Origin: an uncultured Rhizobiaceae group bacterium
GTDB lineage: Bacteria; Pseudomonadota; Alphaproteobacteria; Rhizobiales; Rhizobiaceae
Length of the DNA: 64,000 bases
Direction: 5' to 3'
Assembly (NCBI GenBank): GCA_937958815.1
Contig: CALGMR010000016.1
Coordinates: 33,715 to 97,714, forward strand
The notes under the pieces were generated by a model, which saw nothing but the letters and a program-made list of their open reading frames with translations, made no database searches and had not been told where the DNA came from. Numbering within the stretch: the stretch's first letter is position 1; every line of letters starts with the position of its first letter. Below, piece after piece: positions 8,843-18,129 of the stretch. Position numbers and translations under genes: made by a program.

Positions 8843-9460
8843 ATGGGTTTAGTTGCAAAACGGTTGCTTGCAGCCATCACGGTTCTAATAGCTTTCACTT
8901 TGGCGCATTCGGCATCCGCCCGTGTGATCATCAATGAGCGCACTAAATTTTATACAGTTTCGGGCAAGACCGGACCGCAATTGTTCAAGTCGATTTTGCG
9001 TCGAGGCCCTAAGGTTCGCAATGTAGGCCACGCCATTGCCTCCACCGGAACGGCTTTAAAAATTCGCAATATCAAGACCGTGGTGAACAGACGCGAATGC
9101 AAAGTGACCAATGTGGATGTGATCGTGGACATCACCTACACTTTGCCGCGTTGGACTGGGAGCCAAGGCGCATCTGCCAAAGTTCGCGATACTTGGAAAC
9201 AATTTAATGCCCGCGTTCTAAAACACGAACAAACCCATGGCCGAATAAGCCGTGAATATGCACGCGAAATTGAAAAGAAGATCAAACAAACTCGCGGACG
9301 TGCTTCACGCAATTGCAAAAACTTCGGAAAACGTCAGTTGAGGTCTCTTGCAAGATTGCAAAGAAACATTCGTAAGCGACACGAACGTTTTGACAGACGT
9401 GAAGGCCGAGCGCGTTCGCGCATCCGTTTGCTCCAGCGCTCTTTGATTAAGTCCAATTGA
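8843..9460 (+). CDS. Secreted DUF922-type putative zinc protease
   Basis: A 205-residue exported protein with a signal peptide at 1-27 (ending SASA). The central part carries HEQTHG (His128, Glu129, His132), the HExxH zinc-protease signature placed as in the DUF922 family of predicted secreted metalloproteases. Before it is a beta-rich domain with TYTLPRW. The C-terminal third (about 145-205) is strongly basic with many Arg/Lys, likely helical. Start supported by GAGGGG about six bases upstream of ATG 8843. It lies between the M20 gene and the ABC binding-protein gene, in the same direction but with gaps of 128-144 bases, so co-transcription is uncertain. Confidence 0.7.
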   Translation: MGLVAKRLLAAITVLIAFTLAHSASARVIINERTKFYTVSGKTGPQLFKSILRRGPKVRNVGHAIASTGTALKIRNIKTVVNRRECKVTNVDVIVDITYTLPRWTGSQGASAKVRDTWKQFNARVLKHEQTHGRISREYAREIEKKIKQTRGRASRNCKNFGKRQLRSLARLQRNIRKRHERFDRREGRARSRIRLLQRSLIKSN

Positions 9461-9588
9461 TTGATCGGCGACACGCCCCGCAACGGTCAAAATTAGACTG
9501 AGGGATTTGTGCCTTTTCAAAGACTGATGCTGACAAATCCGCTTGTCAGTGCTTTAATCGCCAGAAGATTTTCTGGAGATCATCCCTC

Positions 9589-11085
9589 ATGATGAATTTT
9601 AAAAAGTTTGCTTTTGCAGCTGCACTCACCACCGCCCTTGTTCCTGCTTTGGGAATAACATCTGCCTTGGCTGCCAAGACCAGCCTGAATATGGGAATGG
9701 TGCTTGAACCGCCTCACCTCGATCCAACTGCTGGCGCACCTGCCGCAATCGACGAAGTCGTTTATGCAAATATTTACGAAGGCCTGACGCGCATCGGCTC
9801 CAAAGGCGAAGTTTTGCCAGCGTTGGCCGAAAGTTGGGACATTTCCGCTGACGGAAAAACCTACACGTTCAAACTGCGCAGCGGTGTCAAATACCATGAC
9901 GGGTCAGACTTTGAAGCCACCGATGTCAAATTCTCTCTCGACCGCGCGCGTGCCGAAGGGTCCACCAATGCTCAAAAAGCTCTGTTTGCGGGCATTGAAA
10001 GCGTAGAGGTCGTTGATCCGACCACCGTAAAAGTGATGCTCAAAGCTCCTGCTGGGAACTTCCTGTTCAATATGGGCTGGGGAGATGCGGTTATCGTGGC
10101 GCCCGAAAGTGCCGACACAAACAAGACTGCGCCCGTGGGAACTGGCCCCTTCAAATTTGGAAATTGGGTCAAAGGTGCATCCGTCGACCTCGTCCGCAAC
10201 GATGCCTATTGGGGCAAGCAAGCGGGTCTTGAAAAAGCAACCTTCAAGTTCATTTCAGATCCAGCCGCAGCAATGTCTGCCATGTTGGCTGGTGATGTGG
10301 ACGCATTTGCAAACTTCCCTGCCCCAGAAGCTGTGCCGCAGCTTCGCGCCGATCCACGTTTCAAAGTGGTCATTGGTTCTACTGAAGGGGAAACCATTCT
10401 TTCAACCAACAATGCAAAACCACCTTTCAACGATGTCAGAGTGCGTCGTGCCATCGCCCATGCGCTGGACCGACAAGCAATTGTTGATGGTGCAATGTTT
10501 GGTTTGGGAACACCAATCGGTACGCATTTCGCACCGCACCACCCTGCCTATGTGGATTTGACAGGGCGCTATCCCATGGACATTGAAGGCGCGAAAAAAC
10601 TTCTCGCGGCTGCCGGACATCCCAACGGCTTTAAAGCAACGTTGAAACTGCCACCTCCGTCCTATGCGCGTCGCGGCGGTGAGATCATTGCCTCCCAATT
10701 GCGCAAAATTGGTATTGAATTGGAGATCATCCCCGTAGAATGGGGTGTATGGGTTCCTGAAGTCTTTAAAGGCAAGGACTACGATCTGACAATCGTGTCT
10801 CACACAGAACCTCAGGACATCGGCATCTACGCGCGAGACGACTATTACTTCCAGTATTCAAGCGATTCATTCAAATCCACAATGGAAAAGCTGAACGCTG
10901 AAACAGACACCCAAAAACGCTACGCATTGATGGGTGAAGCTCAAAAAACCATCACCGAAGATGCTGTAAATGGCTATCTCTTCCAGCTTGCAAAAGCGGG
11001 TGTATGGAACGCCAAGATTAACGGCCTGTGGGAAAACTCACCCGTTCAAGCCAACGATCTTACGGGCGTCAGCTGGAGCGATTGA
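9589..11085 (+). CDS. ABC transporter substrate-binding protein, peptide/nickel family
   Basis: Periplasmic binding protein of the SBP_bac_5 (DppA/OppA/NikA) family, 498 residues. Signal peptide at 1-29 (ending SALA). Family features include EPPHLDPTAG at the mature N-terminus, NIYEGL, LAESWDISADGKTYTFKLR, the DVKFSLDR strand and PVGTGPFKF. It delivers a peptide-like or other ligand to the permeases encoded downstream. Ribosome site GGAG lies about ten bases before the ATG. A convergent small gene (11086-11502) starts its stop codon at the very next base and interrupts the otherwise continuous transporter operon. Ligand not predictable from sequence alone. Confidence 0.88.
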   Translation: MMNFKKFAFAAALTTALVPALGITSALAAKTSLNMGMVLEPPHLDPTAGAPAAIDEVVYANIYEGLTRIGSKGEVLPALAESWDISADGKTYTFKLRSGVKYHDGSDFEATDVKFSLDRARAEGSTNAQKALFAGIESVEVVDPTTVKVMLKAPAGNFLFNMGWGDAVIVAPESADTNKTAPVGTGPFKFGNWVKGASVDLVRNDAYWGKQAGLEKATFKFISDPAAAMSAMLAGDVDAFANFPAPEAVPQLRADPRFKVVIGSTEGETILSTNNAKPPFNDVRVRRAIAHALDRQAIVDGAMFGLGTPIGTHFAPHHPAYVDLTGRYPMDIEGAKKLLAAAGHPNGFKATLKLPPPSYARRGGEIIASQLRKIGIELEIIPVEWGVWVPEVFKGKDYDLTIVSHTEPQDIGIYARDDYYFQYSSDSFKSTMEKLNAETDTQKRYALMGEAQKTITEDAVNGYLFQLAKAGVWNAKINGLWENSPVQANDLTGVSWSD

Positions 11086-11502
11086 TTAGGCAACTGACGA
11101 TTGTTGCACATACGGTTCGTACCAATCATTTGCGTTGGAAGCATACAAGTCTTGTCCAGACCAAGCTTGCAATTCTTTCAACGCATTCATCGCATCTTTT
11201 TGAATCCAAAGTCCCGATGTCTGACTGTCTCGACCCAATTTTTCAATCAGTTGGAAGCAGTGTTTGATATGTTTCTGTGTAACTTCCAATTGATCCAAAA
11301 AGGGATGATCAATGGGCATTGACGCACGAACTTCAGCGGCTGCCATGTCAATCTGTTCCCGACATGCAGCAACGTTGGTGCCATCACATGACTGGATGGC
11401 GTTCAGCGCAGGCACGATGAAAGTGTCCTTTACGGCGGCCAATTTGCGACTTTCAAAAACTTGGTCTTTTATCTCTGAAAACTCACGAAACCATTTGAAC
11501 AT
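11086..11502 (-). CDS. Orphan hypothetical protein inside the ABC operon
   Basis: A 138-residue soluble, largely helical protein with no signal or membrane segment and no family I recognise. Three cysteines (in QSC, AAC and KHC contexts) and a Trp-rich C-terminal half are visible. The gene is supported by a perfect AGGAGG five bases before ATG 11502 (a GTG at 11505 is also in frame). It is encoded on the opposite strand to the transporter genes: its stop abuts the stop of the binding-protein gene with no base between, and its start is 52 bases from the permease start. The tight packing suggests a long-standing insertion; function unknown. Confidence 0.6.
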   Translation of the reverse strand: MFKWFREFSEIKDQVFESRKLAAVKDTFIVPALNAIQSCDGTNVAACREQIDMAAAEVRASMPIDHPFLDQLEVTQKHIKHCFQLIEKLGRDSQTSGLWIQKDAMNALKELQAWSGQDLYASNANDWYEPYVQQSSVA

Positions 11503-11553
11503 CACTACCTCCTTGATTCTTACATTCCGTTACGTAAGGTCAGTTGTCAAAAA

Positions 11554-12504
11554 ATGCTAGTATTTTTTCTAAAAAAACTGCTTTGGGCGCTTGCAACGCT
11601 GATTTTTGCGTCAGTTTTGGTGTTTCTGGCGCTGGAAATCGTGCCGGGTGATCCTGCGCAAGTGATGTTGGGCATAAATGCCACCGACGACGCCGTGGCT
11701 GCACTGCGTGAGTCCTTGGGTTTGAACAAGCCTGCACTGGAACGGTATTTCAGCTGGGTGTCGGGAATGCTGGTCGGAGACTTTGGCCGCAGCTACACCT
11801 ATTCCGTCGATGTGCGGGAGCTTGTGGCGGATCGCATAGCTATCAGCCTGCCCTTGGCGCTTATTGCTCTCGCACTCTCCACAATTATTGCCCTTCCCGT
11901 AGGCATTTATGCCGCTTCACGTCGCGGCAAAATTGCAGACACAATTGTCATGGCCATCTCGCAATTCGGGATTGCCATTCCAAACTTCTGGTTCGCTCTG
12001 CTAATGGTCTACGTTCTGGCCATTTGGTTGCAACTTGTGCCTGCTGGCGGGTTTCCCGGCTGGAGCGAAGGCTTTTGGCCGGCGCTCAAATCCTTGTTGT
12101 TGCCCGCAATCGCACTTGCCCTGCCCCAAGCCGCAATCCTGTCGCGGGTCACGCGGTCAGCCCTTTTGGAGACTATGGGTGAAGATTATATCCGCACCGC
12201 GCGCGCCAAAGGCTTGAGCAAAAGAGCAACCCTATGGAACCATGCCTTGCGCAACGCCATGATACCCGTTCTCACCATATTGGGCTTACAGTTTGCCTAT
12301 TTGCTGGCAGGCACCATCATCATAGAAAACGTTTTCTATCTTCCAGGCCTTGGCCGATTGGTGTTTCAGGCCATCAATTTGCGTGACCTCATAGTGGTTG
12401 AAAGCGTGGTGATGATGCTGGTTGCCACAATCATCGTCATCAACCTGCTGGTGGATTTGGCCTATATTTGGGTTGATCCACGCCTGAGGGCACGTGCCTC
12501 ATGA
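11554..12504 (+). CDS. ABC transporter permease, DppB type
   Basis: Inner-membrane permease of the peptide/nickel importer family, 316 residues, about six transmembrane helices. The N-terminus has the usual first helix and the PGDPA motif of DppB/OppB proteins. The EAA-like loop that contacts the ATPase is seen in DYIRTARAKGLSKRATLWNH, about 210-230. It works with the DppC-like partner, the double ATPase and the binding protein around it. Its stop overlaps the next start by four bases (ATGA), showing translational coupling. Confidence 0.9.
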   Translation: MLVFFLKKLLWALATLIFASVLVFLALEIVPGDPAQVMLGINATDDAVAALRESLGLNKPALERYFSWVSGMLVGDFGRSYTYSVDVRELVADRIAISLPLALIALALSTIIALPVGIYAASRRGKIADTIVMAISQFGIAIPNFWFALLMVYVLAIWLQLVPAGGFPGWSEGFWPALKSLLLPAIALALPQAAILSRVTRSALLETMGEDYIRTARAKGLSKRATLWNHALRNAMIPVLTILGLQFAYLLAGTIIIENVFYLPGLGRLVFQAINLRDLIVVESVVMMLVATIIVINLLVDLAYIWVDPRLRARAS

Positions 12505-13346
12505 ACACGTCTGAATTTTTCAAAACCGCACTGCGCAATCGCAGTTTTGCCATCGGACTGTTCATTTCCTTGCTCGTTATTGCGATGGCCTTGGTGTCGT
12601 ATATTTGGACGCCCTATAGCGTGATTGATCTCGACATAGGTGCAAAACTAAAGGCGCCAAATGTCGACTATTGGTTTGGCACAGACCATTTCGGACGCGA
12701 CATTTTCTCTATGATTATGGTTGGCGCGCGCAATTCGATTGCAGTTGCTTTGGTGGCCGTATTTGTGGGCATTGGCATTGGTGTTCCAGTGGGGTGTTGG
12801 GCCGCGGCCCGTGGTGGTTTCTTTGATGAAGCCCTCATGCGCGGCAATGATGTGATCTTCGCATTCCCTGCGCTGCTTTCAGCAGTCATGATCACCGCCG
12901 TCTTTGGGCCAGGTGCGATCAACGCAATCATCGCGATTGGTATTTTCAACATTCCCGTTTTTGCACGGTTGGCACGTGGAGCGGCGCTTTCTCTATGGCC
13001 TCGTGATTTCATCATGGCGGCACGCGCTGCAGGAAAATCATCGTTCCGCATAACTTGGGAACACATCGTTCCAAATATGACCAACCTTTTGATCGTCCAA
13101 GGCACCATCGCGTTTGCACTTGGCATCATTCAAGAAGCCGGCTTGGCCTATGTGGGGCTTGGCACGCAACCACCCTTTCCGTCATGGGGCAAGATGCTCA
13201 ATGAAGCCCAAACGATGATGAGCTTTGCGCCTCATATGGCGATTTTTCCTGGCTTGGCCATTGTGATCACCGTGCTGGGGCTGAACCTTTTGGGTGATGG
13301 ATTGCGCGACGTTCTTGATCCTCGCATCGCGAAAGAGCGCAGCTGA
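12501..13346 (+). CDS. ABC transporter permease, DppC type
   Basis: Second inner-membrane permease, 281 residues, with about six helices and the DppC/OppC landmarks: an N-terminal helix, YWFGTDHFGRDIFSM (about 53-67), and the ATPase-contact loop DFIMAARAAGKSSFRITWEH. The C-terminus LGDGLRDVLDPR is diagnostic of this subfamily. It starts in a four-base overlap with the DppB-like gene and ends in a one-base overlap with the ATPase gene, so all three are one translational unit. Confidence 0.9.
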   Translation: MNTSEFFKTALRNRSFAIGLFISLLVIAMALVSYIWTPYSVIDLDIGAKLKAPNVDYWFGTDHFGRDIFSMIMVGARNSIAVALVAVFVGIGIGVPVGCWAAARGGFFDEALMRGNDVIFAFPALLSAVMITAVFGPGAINAIIAIGIFNIPVFARLARGAALSLWPRDFIMAARAAGKSSFRITWEHIVPNMTNLLIVQGTIAFALGIIQEAGLAYVGLGTQPPFPSWGKMLNEAQTMMSFAPHMAIFPGLAIVITVLGLNLLGDGLRDVLDPRIAKERS

Positions 13347-14968
13347 TGTTGGAAATCAAAAACCTCAACCTTTCCATATCCGGCACGCCAATTTTGCGGG
13401 ATGTGAACCTTAAGGTCGGCGCCGGAAAAATTCTCGGAATTGTCGGTGAATCAGGTTCTGGGAAATCACTCACCGCGCTCAGCACCATGCAGCTTATGCC
13501 CGATGGATCAGAGCTGGGTGGTGAGATTCTGTTTCAAGATCATAATCTTCTTCAAGCCGATGAAGACGACATGATGCGGGTGCGTGGGCAAGAAATATCC
13601 ATGATATTTCAAGAACCTATGACGGCCCTCAACCCTGTGCACACAATCGGCGCGCAAGTTTGCGAAGCCATTCGAAACGCCACGAACCTTTCTCAAAACC
13701 AGCTTGAAACACAAGCTGCAGCCATGTTGGAAAAGGTCGGGCTTCCAGTTTCCAGGTTTCCGCTCAGTCGCTTTCCCCATCAATTGTCTGGCGGCCAGCG
13801 CCAACGGGTGATGATTGCGATGGCGTGTGCCCAACAGCCTTCGCTCATGATTGCCGACGAGCCAACCACTGCTCTCGATGTGACGCTGCAAGCGCAAATT
13901 CTCAATCTGCTGCGCGGCATTGTGGATGAGACAGGCATGAGCCTCATCCTCATCAGCCATGACCTTGCTGTGGTTGCAGAAGTGACAGACGATATTGTGG
14001 TGATGCGCAATGGCGAAGTGTTGGATGCGGGGCCAACCGGTGACGTGCTGCGCAAGCTCCAACATCCATATACGGCACAATTGGCCAAGGCATCCACTCA
14101 TGTTCCGCAACGCAATTCCGCGCCCATATTGAGCGTGGAGCAGCACGCAAACAACATTCAGCCAATTTTGAAAGCGCACCATATTGTGCGCGATTATCCA
14201 ACGGCGCGCACGTCCATTTTCAAGAAAGGCATACCGTTTCGGGCACTGAACAGTGTCAGTTTTGAACTTTTTAAAGGTCAAAGCATGGGGCTAGTGGGAG
14301 AATCCGGATGCGGAAAATCGACCCTCGCCCGCATCGTTCTTGGCTTGGACAAAGCCACAGCAGGCCGCGTGGATTTTCTAGGAACAGATTTATCAAAAGT
14401 TGAAGGCGACGAAATGAGGTCTGCACGTCGCAACATGCAAGTTGTTTTTCAAGATCCATTTGCGAGCTTCAATCCACGGCATCGTGTGGAGCGACTGGTG
14501 TCAGAACCACTTTATCTGGAGCCACAACTTTCGAAAGCTCAAAGACGCGATCGTGTGCGGGCAGCACTTTCCGAAGTGGGTATGAATGACACGGCACTCG
14601 ACAAATATCCGCATGAATTTTCTGGCGGACAAAGACAACGTCTGGCCATTGCCCGCGCGCTCATCACACGCCCCGCCCTAATTGTTGCTGATGAACCTGT
14701 GTCCGCTTTGGATGTTTCCATTCGTGCCCAAGTGCTGGATTTGCTGGCCGATTTGCGCGAACGTTTGAATCTCACCTATTTGTTCATCAGCCACGACCTT
14801 GGAGTGGTGCGTGCCATTTGCGATGAGGTGATGGTCATGCAAGCGGGTGAAATTGTTGAACACGGCCCTGTGGAAAATGTATTTACGTCACCAGCGTCTC
14901 AGGCAGCGCAAGAGCTTGTGGATGCAACGCCAAACCTTGAACGCGCCTTGGCGAACCGTGTAGATTGA
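13346..14968 (+). CDS. Double ABC ATPase for the peptide-type importer (DppD-DppF fusion)
   Basis: A 540-residue protein with two complete ABC ATPase domains, as in GsiA/YejF. First domain: Walker A GESGSGKS (34-41), signature LSGGQRQRV, Walker [12 protein letters not shown]. Second domain: Walker A GESGCGKS (about 313-320), [15 protein letters not shown], Walker [12 protein letters not shown]. Each half ends with the peptide-transporter C-terminal segment. It powers import through the two permeases encoded immediately upstream. The ATG overlaps the previous stop (TGATG). Confidence 0.92.
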   Translation: MLEIKNLNLSISGTPILRDVNLKVGAGKILGIVGESGSGKSLTALSTMQLMPDGSELGGEILFQDHNLLQADEDDMMRVRGQEISMIFQEPMTALNPVHTIGAQVCEAIRNATNLSQNQLETQAAAMLEKVGLPVSRFPLSRFPHQLSGGQRQRVMIAMACAQQPSLMIADEPTTALDVTLQAQILNLLRGIVDETGMSLILISHDLAVVAEVTDDIVVMRNGEVLDAGPTGDVLRKLQHPYTAQLAKASTHVPQRNSAPILSVEQHANNIQPILKAHHIVRDYPTARTSIFKKGIPFRALNSVSFELFKGQSMGLVGESGCGKSTLARIVLGLDKATAGRVDFLGTDLSKVEGDEMRSARRNMQVVFQDPFASFNPRHRVERLVSEPLYLEPQLSKAQRRDRVRAALSEVGMNDTALDKYPHEFSGGQRQRLAIARALITRPALIVADEPVSALDVSIRAQVLDLLADLRERLNLTYLFISHDLGVVRAICDEVMVMQAGEIVEHGPVENVFTSPASQAAQELVDATPNLERALANRVD

Positions 14969-14994
14969 TATTGAACAAAACCCCGGTCAAAAAA

Positions 14995-16080
14995 ATGTCC
15001 ACTGAAATTGACTACCCTGATGAGTATGACAATTCTGGCCGTGTGGCCAACGCCGCAGAATTGCTTGAAGGTTACCTTGAAGATGCAGCGAACTTTCGTT
15101 CCCGCGAAAACCTGATCGCAGATTATAATCTTGTCTACGGGCCAGCCGAGCGCAATCAAATGGACATATTTTGGCCAGACGAAAAGCGCGATGCGCCCAT
15201 CGTGATGTTCATCCACGGCGGCTACTGGAAAAGTATGGATCGCAGTGCGTTCAGCCATTTGTCCGGTGGCTTGTTGGAAAACAACATTGCCGTTGCCATG
15301 CCCTCCTATACGTTGTGCCCCGATATTCAAATCAACGGCATCATCAACGAGTTGAGACGTGCATGTTTGGTTCTTTATCAAACCTATAAGCAAAAAATCA
15401 TTGTTGTGGGCCATTCAGCAGGCGGCCACCTGGCAGCATGTATGATGGCAACCGATTGGGAAGGCATTCACCGCGATTTGCCCGAAGACCTCGTCGCTGC
15501 AGGCATGGGAATTTCGGGAATTTATGATCTACTGCCCATATTGCACACGCCTGTGAATGACGCCGTTCAAATGGATGTGGAGCAAGCTTCAAGCGCAAGC
15601 CCGATTGATTGGGTTCCAGAAGCCATCCAGAAATTTGAGGCTTGGGTCGGTGCGGATGAATCCAACGAATATCACCGTCAAAGTCGCGAACTTGCAGAAC
15701 GTTGGTCTATGCTTGGAACACCAACCAATTGCATTTCGGTTGAAAATGAAAACCATTTCACCATCATCCATGCATTGACTGTTGCCGACAGCCCCATCGT
15801 GCAAAAAATTGTTGAACTTGTGAACGAGCCAGCCGTCGAAGTGAAACTTCCGCGTGTTGTGAAAAAACAGGTCTTAGCGGAAATGCAGACCTTTGACATG
15901 TCCGACCCGAATGCACCGGAAAAGCCCACCAAATCAAAATTAAAAAAAGCGGCCTCCAAAAAGAAAGCCAAACCCAAAGCATCAGCTTCAAAGCCTGAAT
16001 CAAACCCCGCCCGCAAACCAGCGGCGGCTTCACGCAAAAACCCACGAAAGAAGCGCGCAAGAGCGGCAATCGAGGCATAA
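14995..16080 (+). CDS. Alpha/beta hydrolase, arylformamidase (KynB/AFMID)-like, with a basic tail
   Basis: A 361-residue hydrolase. The oxyanion-hole motif HGGYW and the nucleophile elbow GHSAGGHLA mark the kynurenine-formamidase/carboxylesterase branch of the alpha/beta fold, and NHFTIIH near residue 250 supplies the catalytic histidine. The enzymatic part ends at about 280; the last 50-60 residues are a disordered Lys/Ala/Ser/Pro-rich tail, unusual for this family. An in-frame TTG at 14965 overlaps the ATPase stop; ATG 14995 gives the family-like N-terminus. As last gene of the transporter operon it probably acts on the imported ligand, for example an N-formyl or ester compound (inference). 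Confidence 0.68.
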   Translation: MSTEIDYPDEYDNSGRVANAAELLEGYLEDAANFRSRENLIADYNLVYGPAERNQMDIFWPDEKRDAPIVMFIHGGYWKSMDRSAFSHLSGGLLENNIAVAMPSYTLCPDIQINGIINELRRACLVLYQTYKQKIIVVGHSAGGHLAACMMATDWEGIHRDLPEDLVAAGMGISGIYDLLPILHTPVNDAVQMDVEQASSASPIDWVPEAIQKFEAWVGADESNEYHRQSRELAERWSMLGTPTNCISVENENHFTIIHALTVADSPIVQKIVELVNEPAVEVKLPRVVKKQVLAEMQTFDMSDPNAPEKPTKSKLKKAASKKKAKPKASASKPESNPARKPAAASRKNPRKKRARAAIEA

Positions 16081-16086
16081 TCAGGC

Positions 16087-17070
16087 TCAGCTAAAGAGCA
16101 GCCATCCAAGGGCACTTAAGCAAAGCAAGCTGAAGCAACATGTGAAATAAAAGCGCAACGCGCGGTCAATATCCGCAATTTCCAATTCATCACGTCCACT
16201 CTCGTTGAGTTTGCGTGCGCTCACCATTTCAGTGCCATAACTGCGATCCCCACCCAATGAAATTTCCAACGCTGCAGCAAAAGCAGCTTCAGGCCATCCA
16301 GCATTGGGTGATCGATGATGAGGCGCATCGGCTCGCGTGGTTTTCCAAACACTGTCGCTTCGCTTCCGGCCCTGATGCACCAAAGTGGCCCACCACGCCA
16401 AACCTGCAGAAAGCCTGGCAGCAGGCCAATTCATCCAGTCGTCCAAAATCGCAGACGATTTCCCAAATTGCTCGTATTCTTCTGTGCGGTGTCCGATCAT
16501 GGAATCGGCAGTGTTCACGGCTTTGTAAAACAGAATTCCGGGCAAGCCCAAAACCGCATACCAGAAAATTGGGGCGACCACGCCGTCGGAAAAATTCTCG
16601 GCTAAACTCTCAATCGCAGCTTTGCACACACCCGATACACTAAGTTGCGACACATCGCGCCCGACGATCATGGAAACCGCTTCACGCCCCCCTTCCACAC
16701 CACCGCTTTTCAAACCATCACGCACACGCGCCACGTGCTCATAGAGGCTCTTTTGTGCAATCAACGTTGTGACAATGATGAGCTCCATTCCCCAGCTCAA
16801 CAAAACGGAAATGGCGGACATCCAATCGACAACAACGCTCACAGAAATGCACAATACGGCAAACGCGGCGAGCAACACTAAACCTGCAACGAATCCAGGT
16901 GCCTGCCCTTGCTTTGTGCCCAAAGCTTCCAGATCCCAGTCATCACGTTTTTCTTCAAAAAACGAAATCACGCGGCCAAAAAGAACAACGGGATGAGGAA
17001 CGCGCTTCCACAGGGAATCTGGATCACCGATTATTGCATCCAGAATGATTGCCAATGTCAGCAATGCCAT
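16087..17070 (-). CDS. cobD: Adenosylcobinamide-phosphate synthase (CobD/CbiB)
   Basis: Integral membrane enzyme that attaches the aminopropanol arm (or its phosphate) to adenosylcobyric acid. 327 residues with several transmembrane segments. Family marks are GDPDSLWKRVPHPVVLFGRVI at the N-terminus, the SMIVGRDVSQLS and ESLAENFSDGVVAP stretches, and DSMIGHRTEEYEQFG in the middle. It is the last gene of the leftward group cobA-cobB-cobC-cobD, 54 bases after cobC. It converges with the hydrolase gene six bases away. Confidence 0.92.
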   Translation of the reverse strand: MALLTLAIILDAIIGDPDSLWKRVPHPVVLFGRVISFFEEKRDDWDLEALGTKQGQAPGFVAGLVLLAAFAVLCISVSVVVDWMSAISVLLSWGMELIIVTTLIAQKSLYEHVARVRDGLKSGGVEGGREAVSMIVGRDVSQLSVSGVCKAAIESLAENFSDGVVAPIFWYAVLGLPGILFYKAVNTADSMIGHRTEEYEQFGKSSAILDDWMNWPAARLSAGLAWWATLVHQGRKRSDSVWKTTRADAPHHRSPNAGWPEAAFAAALEISLGGDRSYGTEMVSARKLNESGRDELEIADIDRALRFYFTCCFSLLCLSALGWLLFS

Positions 17071-17124
17071 GAAATATCACTCTTCAAAACGAGACGGGCC
17101 TAACGCACGAGCTGTGTATCGCGA

Positions 17125-18129
17125 TCAATCAGCGTAAAAATCCGCCAAAGCCTTATCAAGTTTGTTGAAAGCAGCCTTTGAGCCCGGAAGGCCGAAACGT
17201 ATCCATTCCGGCTTTCCAGAAAAGGAGCGTGTCAAAATATGTGCCTTAGCCAGGTGTGTCCAAAGACGCTCCGCTTGCCCGTGACGGGTTAAAACAAACA
17301 GACCTGTGCCACCCACAACTTCATGTCCGTTCTTTAGCAATACGTCTTCCAGCTGCTCACGCGCTGCCACAAGTTTTTTTGATGTGCGCTTTTGCCATTT
17401 GCTGTCTTGCAATGCTTGCGCGGCAATGGCCAGAGCCGGCCCGGAGACCGCCCAGGGACCAAGCCCCTCTTCCAGTCGGCGCGCTAAGTTTTCATAGGTC
17501 AAAGCCACGCCAAAACGCACACCTGCAAGACCATAAAATTTTCCAAGCGAACGCAACACGATCAATCCATCGCGCCCAGCTTGATCGGCAACAGAAGAAC
17601 GCGGCGCGGTTTCGCCAAATGCTTCATCCACAACAAGCAAGCCACCCTTTGCGGCAAGCCTTCGTGCCAATTCCAGAAGTGCGGTGCGGTCGGTAATGCG
17701 ACCGTCAGGATTATTCGGATTGACCACCACAATGATTCGCGCCGTGGCTTCTGCACTTTCCAACCCATCGGTGACAAAGACCTGATGACCCGCTTTGCGC
17801 CAATGAACGCTGTGCTCTTGATAGGTGAAACCCACAATCGCCACGTCTTGAGGTTTGAACAGAGTTGGCAGCAATTGAATATGGGCCTGGCTGCCTGCAG
17901 CCAAAGAAATTGCAGCTTGATCTGTGGCGCCATAGGCCATGCGCGCAGCTTCAGCCGCTTCATTCCAAGCCAGTTGATCCGGCAAGCGATGCCAATGGCG
18001 TTTGTCGATGTCTGCGATCGGATAAGAAGCAGGATTTATGCCTGTGGACAGATCCACCCATTTCTCCGCTTTTCCTCCAAATTGAGAAACCGCCGCATCC
18101 AACCTTCCGCCATGCTGAACTTCGCTCAT
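17125..18129 (-). CDS. cobC: Threonine-phosphate decarboxylase CobC (PLP enzyme)
   Basis: A 334-residue class I/II aminotransferase-fold enzyme of the CobC/CobD-decarboxylase family, making (R)-1-amino-2-propanol phosphate for the nucleotide loop of cobalamin. Seen: the HGGRLDAAVSQFG N-terminus, DLSTGINPASYP, NPNNPDGR, the aspartate region VVDEAFGE, and the PLP lysine in RSLGKFYGLAG. The start overlaps the cobB stop by four bases (minus strand), so it is translationally coupled. Confidence 0.9.
   Translation of the reverse strand: MSEVQHGGRLDAAVSQFGGKAEKWVDLSTGINPASYPIADIDKRHWHRLPDQLAWNEAAEAARMAYGATDQAAISLAAGSQAHIQLLPTLFKPQDVAIVGFTYQEHSVHWRKAGHQVFVTDGLESAEATARIIVVVNPNNPDGRITDRTALLELARRLAAKGGLLVVDEAFGETAPRSSVADQAGRDGLIVLRSLGKFYGLAGVRFGVALTYENLARRLEEGLGPWAVSGPALAIAAQALQDSKWQKRTSKKLVAAREQLEDVLLKNGHEVVGGTGLFVLTRHGQAERLWTHLAKAHILTRSFSGKPEWIRFGLPGSKAAFNKLDKALADFYAD

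Noticed and set aside
13508..14281. 257-codon frame opposite the double ABC ATPase
   Set aside because: Antisense shadow of two clear ATPase domains.
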